Shown: positions 55,069-64,000 of the stretch, one piece after another
Position numbering within the stretch: the stretch's first letter is position 1
How the letters are laid out: each line of letters opens with the position of its first letter
From: Steinernema hermaphroditum
Lineage: Eukaryota; Nematoda; Chromadorea; Rhabditida; Steinernematidae
Direction of reading: 5' to 3'
DNA length: 64,000 nucleotides
NCBI GenBank assembly: GCA_030435675.1
Contig: CM059622.1
Coordinates: 7,068,001-7,132,000 of the forward strand
Position numbers and translations under genes: made by a program
Notes under the pieces: generated by a model
Told to the model about the DNA's origin: nothing
The model's input: only the letters and a program-made list of their open reading frames with translations
The model's database searches: none

Positions 55069-56786
55069 TCAGGCGAAGATATCGGTTGACAGATTGATGC
55101 GGCTATTAAGTTGGTCCCGCATGACGAGCTGATCTATGACGGCCGTCTGGATGTCGATCACCTTCAGGTCGTTCTCGAGCTTCGCCACCGCCTGCTTGAC
55201 GCGGATGATCGGAGCTGAAACGGCCGCGAATCGGATCACTGACGTCAATCGTTTGTCGAATTGGGGTTTTTTTCGTTGTTTTGGGCGTGCACTCCGGGAA
55301 TTACGTCTCGGAATAAAAGGAAGAGACCAAAGGTCGACGTGGTCGGTCATCGAATTAGGTTATTTTGGCTAATTTGTGATGACTACGTGTTGATGGGTGA
55401 TCGAAAACAACGGAGTTTTATAGAACAGTAAAAATAAAGGACCATTTCGACTTTAATGGCCTTTCCTTAGTAAGTGGTCTAGTTAGGGGAAGGGGTGCGA
55501 GAGGTCCCGGGATCAATCCCCGGCTCAGCCCAATATTTTTGCCCCTACCTCCATCGATGTTCCTTTGGCCCTGTTCCTCAATGTTCTGCTTGATCTGGTC
55601 GATATCGCTTCCGATCTGCTGAAGTTTTTCCGTTCTTTGGTTAACACCGACACTCGACTCTCTAAAAGCAGAACCTATCGCTTCCCCGGGTCACAGGACC
55701 GTACTTGTATTTCTGGTTGATCTCCGCCAGTCTGTCCTGTGCAGCCCTGTACTTCGTGAGGAGACCGTCCAACTGATCGTTCAGGTGTCTTTCCCGACTC
55801 GAGATTCTTTCGGAAACGTTGTCGATTTCGCTGGAAAGAGCGCTCAGATAGGGAATCGTCTTTCCGTGTTGGGTCTTCAGGGTCTCGCAGAGGGACTGCA
55901 TCTGGTTTATGTGCATCCTCCAGTCCTAAAAGTCGTCTGTGCAGGCTCACACGGTCGCTCTCCACCTTTGCATCCTGTCGGACCGTAATCTTGAGTTGAG
56001 GTGTGACGCGGTCGACCTCCTCCTTCCACTGGGAGGTGTCCACTTCGCTTTGGATCATCTCTTGAAGCACGGGCTAAACAAGGCACTAACAAAACAGCCA
56101 ATGGGGGGTGAGGGATCACCGCTGTTGGAGCGTTCCCTGGCGCTTCGACGTCGAAGATTCCGGGTTCGTTGAAGCCGTTCATCTCGTCGTCGTCTTCTGC
56201 CATCATGGGGTCCTCGTCTTCGAACTGCTCGGCTGTGATTTCGGCGTCGTTCGTTTCGATCTGCTCGTCGTCCTCGGTCTCGTCCAAGATCGGCTCCGTG
56301 CGGCGCCAGCTGAACGCCGCCGCCTCCAGGGCGAGGTCACTCAGTTTGTCCAGCACGTAGAGACACTGGTCCCCCGAGCCATTCTTCAGCTTGCTCGGCG
56401 AAATGTCCGCCGCGATGTCCTTCTCCTTCATCGCCGCCAGAATCTTTCCTATGGTCAGATTCGGATCGTCGAACTGGATCGATCGAGTCCGGGATCTAGG
56501 GACAGTGGAACCGAATGAAACGTACCTCCTGGGGATAATCGAATCGCATTCCTGTTCGGTTGATCAACCAGGCGGAGAGACTCGTGAAGAGGTGGAACTG
56601 CTCGCCGGAGTTCGTGGAGCGCACGAAGTAGTGCCGCTCGACACTCTTGTAGGAGGGCGACATCCGCACGAAGTCCGCCTCGTAGTTGAGAAGTTTGAGC
56701 TTGTCCACGACGTCCTCGTTCTGGATGAAGAGGGCATAGTGGGCACCAGGATTCTGAGCCTCCGCCGATTCGCCTTCCTCGGTCAT
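55069..56786 (-). CDS. che-13: Intraflagellar transport protein IFT57 (CHE-13)
   Basis: Six exons: 56786-56526, 56473-56120, 56073-55966, 55925-55705, 55661-55549 and 55214-55069, giving 400 residues, close to the usual 400-430. The N-terminal calponin-homology-like part has VDKLKLLNYEADFVR, RHYFVRSTNSGEQFHLF and AWLINRTGMRF, then DPNLTIGKIL and SPSKLKNGSGDQCLYVLDKLSDLAL. An acidic linker is followed by the C-terminal coiled coil with PQLKIT, DWRMHINQM and ISSRERHLNDQLDGL. All match IFT57, an IFT-B subunit needed to build sensory cilia. The fifth intron (334 bp) carries a broken tRNA-Pro on the other strand. An RFX X-box stands 53-67 bp upstream of the ATG. Confidence 0.95.
55470..55531 (+). 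pseudogene. Truncated tRNA-Pro copy
   Basis: The 3' half, GTGCGAGAGGTCCC through GGCTCAGCCC, is identical to the tRNA at 53176, but the anticodon region has been deleted and scrambled (GTTAGGGGAAG) and the 5' acceptor strand is lost. A TTTTT tract follows. It lies in intron 5 of IFT57, antisense to the host. Confidence 0.85.
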
Positions 56787-56838
56787 CACGTTCTTCCACG
56801 ATATGGACAGAATGGGGCTGGCTAAGGGTGCGCGCTTC

Positions 56839-56853
56839 GTTGCCAGGGGCAAC
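56839..56853. promoter_or_regulatory. X-box (RFX/DAF-19 binding site) of the IFT57 gene
   Basis: GTTGCC-AGG-GGCAAC is a perfect RFX palindrome with half-sites GTTGCC and GGCAAC and a three-base spacer. It lies 53-67 bp upstream of the IFT57 start. In C. elegans, DAF-19/RFX X-boxes activate ciliary genes, including che-13, from about this position; the usual worm spacer is two bases, while the general RFX consensus permits up to three. Confidence 0.85.
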
Positions 56854-56980
56854 CACCGGCCTGTCAGATAAAGCAGCTGAGCGACGCCCCCTCTGGGAGT
56901 GGATGCATTCCAATTCCAGAACGAAACGAATCAAAATAGTGCAATTTTTTATGTTCACTAAGGATCATTTAAAGAGACAT

Positions 56981-57322
56981 TCAGACCAGAGTCCGCTTCG
57001 TGTCCACTAGGCTGCAGCCCTGGAACTCCTTCAGTTTCAGAAGAGCCTCTTGCATCAGGACCTTATCCATTTCCTCTCTCTTCTCTTCGAGGAGTCTCTT
57101 CTGTGTGACGACCTTCTCGCGCCGGCTACGGCCGACCGATTGCGTTCGACGTCGGACAACAGACAAGGAGCGAGAGAAGAAGTTCATCTCATCTCCGGAG
57201 TCCTCCTTTCTGATGTTTTGCGGATTGACCTCTCCTTCTTTGCAACTCTTCGGGGCACAGGGTTCAACTTTTCGATCTTTCTTGGACGACTTCCTCGATC
57301 CGAAGAAGGCAGAGAATTTCAT
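56981..57322 (-). CDS. Small basic coiled-coil protein of unknown function
   Basis: A single-exon frame of 113 residues with a true ATG. It opens MKFSAFFGSRKSSKKDRK and contains RSLSVVRRRTQSVGRSRREK, then a charged helix (LLEEKREEMDKVLMQEALLKLKEF). Several RxxS sites suggest phosphorylation. No signal peptide, membrane segment or family is recognised. It ends 195 bp before the IFT57 ATG on the same strand, and the IFT57 X-box lies between, which argues that IFT57 has its own promoter even if the two are close. Confidence 0.5.
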   Translation of the reverse strand: MKFSAFFGSRKSSKKDRKVEPCAPKSCKEGEVNPQNIRKEDSGDEMNFFSRSLSVVRRRTQSVGRSRREKVVTQKRLLEEKREEMDKVLMQEALLKLKEFQGCSLVDTKRTLV

Positions 57323-57395
57323 TTTAAGTGGCTGGCGATGCAGGTGATGATGATGACCATAAGATCACAGATCTCTTAAGTGGTCTTCGGAAGCG

Positions 57396-58153
57396 ATGCT
57401 TCTTGGGAGACTTCTGTCGCTTCCTCTGACGTCTCAGAGACGTCTGTCTCATTTCCACGGTTACCCCTCTGCTGAGCGGTCGAATCCGACGATGCCGCTT
57501 CGGAAGGAGAGACGCCGTTTGCAAACGAATTCCCTAGAAGAAGCCGTCCGCTTCGCGACGTCGACGTATCGCCACCGAGAGGCCGACGGCAGCGAAGAAG
57601 GCGGCGTGGAATCTGAGGTCGGCTGGGCACCAAAGCACCTTCGGAATCGGGCTTTCAGGGCGATCCCGCCTTCAGCTTCTCGGCGACATCCCTCGGCGCC
57701 GTCGATGGAATCTCTCTCGAAGACGCTCGGGGATTCGAGGAAGAAGCGATCGACGCGAAGGGAGAAGTGCTGCTGCGTGTCACTTTGAAGTCTTTCTCGA
57801 GGACACGAAGGGGTTCTGTGGGCGGAGAACCTCTTCCAGAGCCGAAGGAAGTGGAAGGTGAGCTGGTGTACCTAATCTGTGGCAACACCATGTATTAAGA
57901 AACACGGGACAAGGAAGTCGAGGGAAACAGCTTCATCCACAACCTAACAGATCTGCACAAGCATGTGATGAAGTGCTTCGAGGAGAACCTCAAGAATCCC
58001 AAGGCCAAGAAGCCGAAGAAGCTATCGAAAGCTCTTTCGGTGATTCATGTTGAGGCGACCGCTCCGAAAATCGCCCGCGATCCGAAGCTCCAACTGAAGG
58101 GAAAGAGGACCTTCTTCTCGACTGAGAGCGCTTTTGTGCATTCATACGAATAA
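57396..58153 (+). CDS. Protein of unknown function with basic C-terminus
   Basis: Exons 57396-57617, 57659-57857 and 57900-58153 (introns 41 and 42 bp) give 224 residues; a second in-frame ATG at 57492 would give 192. The N-terminal part is Arg/Ser-rich; the middle is acidic (GISLEDARGFEEEAIDAKGE); the C-terminus is Lys-rich (NPKAKKPKKLSKAL) and ends with GKRTFFSTESAFVHSYE. No signal peptide or membrane segment. No family is recognised. The splice phases fit exactly and the encoded frames are otherwise closed, which supports the model. It runs head-to-head with the small basic gene, 74 bp apart from ATG to ATG. Confidence 0.6.
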
Positions 58154-58238
58154 ACAGATTCAGATTCACTTTAGCTTTCTTTTTGGCCTAATTCTCTTTT
58201 GAGGTAATTTCTAATTTTCTACAATGTACGACCTATTT

Positions 58239-59863
58239 CTAAATCTTGATCCAGTCGTCCATATCCTAAAACTGCTTTTTGAACAATCCGTACAATCGAG
58301 ACCGCTTACTTTGGTGTCCTCCCACGTGAGGATCTCGTACTCTTCCTTTATAATCTTTGCGAGCTCTGGAGTTTCCTTGCAAGGCGTAATCTAAACATCG
58401 AAAGGTTAATATCCATGAAGCGCACATCATCGTACTTACCGGTACAGGTGGATCGGCGTTGAGGTCACTTCTGAACTTGCTGCACAGATTAAAGAGGTTA
58501 TAGAAAGGGCGATGGAAGCTGATCGCCTCTGGGGATGTTCCGTGGGCTAGGCACAGATGGACGATGCAGACGTTCACCTTGAAGACCGTAGTGTCGAAGA
58601 GGTTCGCCGTCCAGCGGTGCTTCATCGTCTCGGTGAGGGAGATCTCATAAGGCAGTTTGTAGTCCAGGATCACGGATAGGTTGTGCAGAACGTGGACGCA
58701 GTGGGCGAAGGCGGCGTAGGCTTGGCGATCGTCCATGCTGATGTCGGTGGAACGGTTGTAGATGAGGTAAGTGCGGAGGTTGTCGTAAAGGCAGTGATCG
58801 TTGATCCGGCAGTCGGCAATCTGAAGGCATTCGTTCTATCTACCGTAATCCACAAGCGCTTGTTACCGAGAAGAACTCGTTGTCCTTGATGGTCATCTGG
58901 AGGGACGCTTCACCGTCGCCAGCTGCGTGAGCCGCCCAATAGCCCATCGTCGGCGTCGGGAGAACCGCCTTCGGAGTGTCGACGTCAGCCATCGCGTCGG
59001 CGATCATCTTCATGCGTTTGTGCCTCTCGATCTGCATGACGATCTTCGGGTCGTCCTCCCCGACGATGCTCCTTTTGTACTGGTCTAGTGGAAAGAAGAA
59101 GGTCATCAGTTCCAGCGCTCTCATCCGCCTCATTTCGTCTACATTCTGGCGCTTCTCCTCGATCTTCTGGCTCTTCTTGTCCAAGCGCAGCCTCTCGCTC
59201 GCACAAGCGACGGTTATCGCATGCTGCTGCTTCTATTATGGCCTTTAGAATGCTAAGAAGGAACGTCCGCCTACCGTAGTCTTCAAGTCCATCTCCTTGG
59301 ACACCTCTGTCTGCTTGTTCGTCTCTTTCAAGCTCTTTTTCTTTTCCACGATCGTCTCTCTCTTCACAACAATTAGTTCCTTCAGCTCGTTGATGTGATC
59401 CTTCACACTCTGCAGCTCCGCCTGTGCGTCTTTCTGAACCAAATCCGTCAAATAATCTATCACCATCACTCCACAAACCTCCGTCTGCGCCACATCCTGC
59501 ATCTTCATGCCCAGAGCATCGTTCTTCTTCAGCCACTCAAGGTAATTCAACTTCCTCGACATGAATCCCACTGGAAAGAACTTACATAACAAAACTCCCC
59601 TCAAACAAGTGTTTATACCATTATTAACCAAATTGCCACCTTGTCGCATACTACCAACGTTTGGACGGACGTAGGTCGTGGCAACTAATGCGTGACAACG
59701 CTGTTAATATGCTGCGGGTCGATGGAATGCGTAACTCACCCGGCTTTGTGACGCTAAAAGGTGTGACCACACGGGAGATCTTCGGCAAGGGGGCCGGGGA
59801 AGAGGAGCACGATGGCTGCAGGTGGGAGGCTGTGGAGATCATGCAGTGGTTCTGGGAACACAT
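58239..59863 (-). CDS. ATG14/Barkor-like autophagy protein (EPG-8-like)
   Basis: Six exons: 59863-59740, 59570-59275, 59232-58867, 58820-58440, 58390-58310 and 58265-58239, giving 424 residues. A coiled coil (QSVKDHINELKELIVVKRE and onward through RLDKKSQKIEEKRQ) precedes MTFFFPLDQYK, matching the FPIEEVK segment of ATG14. The C-terminal domain has AHCVHVLHNLSVILDYKLPYEI and TTVFKVNVCIVHLCLAHGTSPE, corresponding to the ATG14 pattern, and ends with DDWIKI. ATG14 targets the VPS34-Beclin 1 PI3-kinase to autophagosome formation sites on the ER. The first exon is inferred from a phase-perfect junction; an alternative start is the Met at 59562. UVRAG is a more distant alternative. Confidence 0.8.
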
Positions 59864-60230
59864 TAGAAGGTTAGTCACCGCGGGAGAAGGAACGCACACG
59901 CTAGCAAATTACATTTAGAACTACTTCGGCGGTTAGTTTACGATTAGTTCAGGCCTTTCCATTTCTCCATCGAAAGGGGAACTCAAAACTCAAAAGATAC
60001 GATTCTAGAAATTTCCACGAAAAGCAAAAGCGATCAAAAAGATTCGGAGGACTGAAATCTTCTCGGAACACCTGATTCCGAGAGTCTTACCGCCGACCAC
60101 ACACGTCGTCCGCGTTTGAAAAGCGCGCACATTCGGTCCCTGCCACGTCGTTTTGGGGCTCTGCCTCCGATGTTCTTCCGCTCTTCTATTCCTCTCTGAT
60201 CGCCTCCGTTTCAGGTAAGAGGCCTGGAGG
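59864..60230. other. Divergent promoter region between ATG14 and COG3
   Basis: No gene. CGTTTCAG at 60207-60214 before the COG3 ATG is a possible trans-splice acceptor and is immediately followed by GTAAG. Confidence 0.5.
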
Positions 60231-63224
60231 ATGTTTGCAAGTCTTCAAAAGCAGACAACCGAGTTGCTGGCGAAGCGAGCCGACGAGTTCCTCTTCGAGA
60301 CGCCCCCAGAAGAAGGCAAGGAAGCGCCGGCGCTTGCGGCTACCTCCTCGAATCAGCTGCTAGCCGAGGACCTCTTCAAGTGCATGAACGAGGTGTACGA
60401 TGCCGAGGAGGCGCTGGACGTGTACGCGAAAGATGGACGCGTCAACGCGCTCCGTGAGTGCGTCGCCAAGATCCAAACGGCCGTCGAGAGGAACACGAAG
60501 TGCAAAGAGGTGAGCTTTCTTGTTTTCGCTTAGCAAGTACCGGTTGGAAATACGATGCATAATTGCAGCAACGTGCAGATATTTGCAAGGTTTAGATAAA
60601 CAAAGAAATGAGGTCCAAATGGTTCCACTTTATTACTTTCAATATATTTTAGACCATGGAAGAGCTGGTGACCAATTATCAGAGCATCACGGAACGCACC
60701 TCGTCCCTGCACCATGCCTGCGACCGAATCATGGCCAATCAAACGCAACTGGCCGCTGCAGCCGAGCAGATCAAAGCGAATCTCTACTACTACACGCAGT
60801 GCGACTGGATCATGAAGAAGCTGACCGCCTCTCGTCTTCCCATCACGGGACAAGCATTCACTCAGATCATCTCGACGATCCACGAGTGCATATGCTACCT
60901 CAAGGAACATCCAGAACACAAGGAAGTCGTCACCTACCTCGGCAAGTACGAGCAGTGCCTCAGCAAGTATGTTTCGTCTCCGGATTTCTGTGATTACGAG
61001 CTGTTAGGGCGCTTACGGCCATTCGCATCGGCATCCACTCCGACATCGAAGCAAGCAAGCAGGCCGTTTACTCCCGCCAACGCGACGATTCAAGTGGACA
61101 GAGGAACGGCGGTGGAAGCTTTCCCTTCACAAGCGACGATTCACACGCTCTCCTCTACGGCGTTTTCGCCGCTAGAGCTAATAACGTCAGGTTGATAAGC
61201 CGGAAAACTGAACTCACCCAATTAAGTTTTGTAGAAACGCTCTCGCCGTTTCCGATCGATTTTTCTCGAGTTACAGCGAATACCAAGTAATGGTCAATGA
61301 GTGCGAACAAGACTACTTTGCCGTGCGTGAAGAACTTCTCACCCCAGTCGTTCAGGCTACGGTAGACCAACTCGTGAAGTACGTCATCGTGACCGTCGCT
61401 TGATTACGGTACTTCTTTTCTAGTGCCCATGGAGAAAGCTCGTGCACTTTGACTCGATCTGGATGCAAGTTCCTCCTCCGTCTCTGCGACGACGAGTACC
61501 GCCTTTACAAGCAGTTCTTCCTTCTGCAAAGGGATAATTCCGAAGAAGGGTTTGCAACGCTGCTCAAGGATTTGGCACTCTATTTCACGCCTTTCAGAAT
61601 TCAGAGTGAATCCCGAGCCAGTCGTAGAATCTCCACCACATCCGAGGTGGCCTCGACCGTCATGAGCAACCCTGAAGCGTCGCCGACATCTGTGGTCTTC
61701 ACAACGTTCATTGAGAACATCTGCAAAATCCTCTACGACGTACTTAGACCTCTCATCATCCATAATCCGCACTTGGAAACCCTTGCTCAGCTGTGTACGA
61801 TTCTGAAGGTAGGAATGGACGCAGTATATCTCATTCGTATGCTGATTCAGGTTGAGATGATCGAAGACCACTGTGGGGTGATGATGTCCATGGACGCTGC
61901 TTCCCCGAACGCTATCGACTCCAGCGCCGGCTTCGTCCGAGTCATGTCCGATCTCATCGGCGATATAATCATGAGAATCGTGTACAAAGCGTCCGTCTTC
62001 GCGGAGACCGACATTCTTGGATACAAGCCGGTTTCCGGAGACCTTAACTATCCCGAACGTCTCTATCAGATGAGGGACATCGAAATGGAGCAGAGGAAAG
62101 AAACCGTACGTTTCCGGGGTGCAGCAGAGAGTAACTCAGATGTTCTTCTAGGACAGCAACGTCGATTTGACGTCGCCTTCTGCCATCAACGCACACTGCC
62201 TTTGGTATCCGACCGTACGAAGAACTATTATGTGCCTTAGCAAGCTCTACAAGTGCCTTGACGTTGCCGTCTTCCAAAGCATCGCGAAGGAACTCCTCAA
62301 TGCATGCTGCGACTCTCTTGAAACGGCGGCCGTCGGAATCGCCACTCGGCCGGCGGACAAATCGAGGCTGAAGACTTTCAGCCGTGCCTTGGACGCAGAG
62401 CTGTTCGTTGTGAAGCATCTTCTGATTCTTCGCGAGCAGACGAGTCCCTTCCGCGTTTCCCTCCCGGCTTCGAAGATCCAGAGAATGGCGCGCATGGAAA
62501 GTCAGCAGCTGGATGCGATGCCAATGGTGGACTACTCCTTCGACCTGAACAAGTGGAAGAACTCGGCCAGTCAGCTGTTCACTGAGAATCGCGACCGATG
62601 GTTCGAGTTGAGTTCGAACAACGCCTTCTTGGAGTTCATATTTTCCGTAAGGATCCAGTTCGATTACTGTAGTTCACTGTGCTAATTTAGACTCCTGTGC
62701 AAGCGACCGAATCCTCGATCGATCCTCGAAGGATCGTGGAGGTCCAGTTGAAGAAGCACTGTCACCAGTTGATCCAGTTGATCGTCGATATGATGACGGG
62801 GTCCCTGAAGCCTATGATATCCGCCATATTTGCTTTGGTAGGAACTCTCTGTGCTGACTGTGTTCATGCTCTCTTTAGGGTCCAGATGCGCCCGTCGACG
62901 TTTTGAAGGATCCCATTCTGTCGCCGCAATCTGTCCAGAACGCTTCCGCCGTGTCGTTTAAGGTGATTACGAAGAATTGGTCAGAGGTAGAGTGCTTTCC
63001 CTTCCATCCATTGTTCGAATCGCCGATTGCAGATCAGGGGCTCCTTCGATCTCTACATTGGAGTGCGAGAAACCGAAGAAATCCTTCTGCACCCCGTGAG
63101 GAAGCAGGTCGTCGACAGCTACGCCACCCTCAACGTATTCCTCACGAAGTCGTACACCGAGGAGCAGCGCCAGGTGGCCGGTGTGCCGTCCCAAGAACAA
63201 GTATTCCTCGCTTTGAATGCTTAG
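60231..63224 (+). CDS. cogc-3: Conserved oligomeric Golgi complex subunit 3
   Basis: Ten exons: 60231-60509, 60653-60966, 61008-61190, 61235-61378, 61424-61808, 61851-62105, 62152-62646, 62691-62837, 62879-62962 and 63033-63224, giving 825 residues, the size of human COG3. The N-terminal helical region has YQSITERTSSLHHACDRI and YYTQCDWIMKKLTASRLP, followed by the conserved SRPF-like ECICYLKEHPEHKEVVTYLGKYEQCLS segment. Later landmarks are RNALAVSDRFFSSYSEYQ, NPHLETLAQLCTILK-VEMIEDH and HCLWYPTVRRTIMCLSKLY. The 42-bp intron at 61809-61850 is in frame and is inferred from homology. COG tethers retrograde vesicles within the Golgi. Introns are 41-46 bp apart from 143 bp (first) and 70 bp (last). 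Confidence 0.94.
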
Positions 63225-63377
63225 TAGAGAATATCTTGGTGAGAAGTAATCTGTGATCGTTAATATCATAATTTATTTATTAATCTTAAGCTGGTTTAAC
63301 TAATGCAGGACATTGTTACAGAAGGGTAAAGATAATTCTGAAGACCAGCTTCTTGTCTGCCAGAAAGAAGTCACTGA
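63225..63377. other. Convergent 3' region
   Basis: The 3' ends of COG3 and the next minus-strand gene face each other across about 150 bp of AT-rich sequence. Confidence 0.5.
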
Positions 63378-63938
63378 TTAGTCGAGTTGGCAAATCGTGA
63401 AGCTGTAGATGAGCGTACCTTCGTCCTCGTGGGGATTCATGACGCACGTGCTCGGCTGCCCGCCGGTGATGCAGGAACCCTTCAGACAGTTCCTAGGAAG
63501 GACTTTTCTCGTCTTCTTCTCTTGAATAACACAAGATGCCGAACTCGAAGAATTGGCGATGCTACAGCTATGCATGTATGGATTACAGTGCATCGACTGC
63601 GACTCACCCGCAATTCTGACGACGCGCCTCCCGCACACGAACGAGAAGATCCTCGATGGAGTTCATCATCCGGGTGACGTCCTTCTGCAAATCGACTTTA
63701 GTAGCTGCAGAGATGGAGAACTCACCTCGAAGACGGGCAGGCTCGGCATCATCCTGGGCTCGATGAGTTTCTTCAGCGCCTCAACATGAGTGCGGAGATC
63801 ACCGAGGGCCTTTTCCGCCTCCACGAGGTGCGCCTTCAGCTCGCACACGCCGAAGAGTTCGCCAGGCGACTCTGCACGGCTCCTTGACGCGACCGCTTTG
63901 GAACTCTTCATCCCCCCGAATGGCTTCCATATTCCCAT
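63378..63938 (-). CDS. Coiled-coil protein of unknown function
   Basis: Three exons, 63938-63726, 63684-63608 and 63507-63378, give 139 residues; the 41-bp first intron is clear, while the 100-bp second intron uses an acceptor (GACGAG) chosen only because it keeps phase. Residues 25-70 form a charged helix (GVCELKAHLVEAEKALGDLRTHVEALKKL, quoted in part), and the second exon continues it (MMNSIEDLLVRVREAR). The C-terminus has a cysteine-bearing GSCITGGQPSTCVMNP segment. No signal peptide. Unknown family; a second Met nine codons in could be the start. Confidence 0.5.
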
Positions 63939-64000
63939 GGGGCGGGAGACGAGACAAAGGTGGTAGACCGGATGCTGCAGAAAACGGTGCAGGCTCTTCG

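Noticed and set aside
1..64000. CRISPR arrays, bacterial operons or horizontally acquired gene clusters
   Set aside because: Every confident gene has spliceosomal introns and animal-type domains; no regularly spaced repeats were seen.

Overview
The window is nuclear DNA of a nematode. The genes are protein coding, with many phase-conserved introns of about 40-50 bp, TTTCAG-like acceptors and occasional GC-AG introns. Two families of nematode-type chemosensory 7TM receptors are present, and several start codons sit just behind splice-acceptor sequences, as expected for spliced-leader trans-splicing. All gene models were spliced by hand from reading frames, splice signals and remembered family patterns; no search was run.

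Layout. 1.6-13.4 kb: six paralogous 7TM receptor genes (one with an in-frame stop) interrupted by a secreted M13 (neprilysin-type) metallopeptidase. 13.4-17.9 kb: gene-poor, with a small basic protein and a small secreted proline-rich peptide. 17.9-25 kb: two closely related Srt-like receptors with the same exon plan (one carrying an antisense tRNA-Pro in an intron), a secreted His/Gly/Asp/Tyr repeat protein, a papain-family cysteine peptidase and a type I membrane protein. 25-27.8 kb: a Bax-inhibitor-1-like membrane protein, an orphan just upstream of it on the same strand (possible operon), and a short type I membrane protein. 28-37.5 kb: a USP8-like deubiquitinase, TRAP-alpha, a long inverted repeat, an orphan secreted protein and cyclin E. 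37.5-48.4 kb: gamma-glutamyltransferase with a 1-kb intron, a TTAA-flanked inverted-repeat element and a Costars/ABRA-like gene. 48.4-53.2 kb: transposon graveyard (a Tc5/Tigger-like relic and a mariner relic with intact ends and TA duplications) followed by a tRNA-Pro gene. 53.4-64 kb: a cysteine-rich secreted protein, IFT57/CHE-13 with an RFX X-box in its promoter, two unknown genes, ATG14, COG3 and a coiled-coil orphan at the edge.

The genes do not form one pathway. Themes are chemosensation and cilia (8 receptors, IFT57 under an RFX site), secreted or digestive products driven by a shared CATAAAAG/TATAAAAG box (M13 peptidase, repeat protein, Cys-rich protein, proline-rich peptide), and endomembrane housekeeping (TRAP-alpha, COG3, ATG14, USP8). 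I found no prokaryotic-style system, no CRISPR and no gene cluster that amounts to a new biochemical pathway. The most unusual items are the tRNA-Pro copies with A at position 54, the GC-AG switching at one conserved receptor intron, the three-base-spacer X-box, the long inverted repeats and the GHD-repeat protein.
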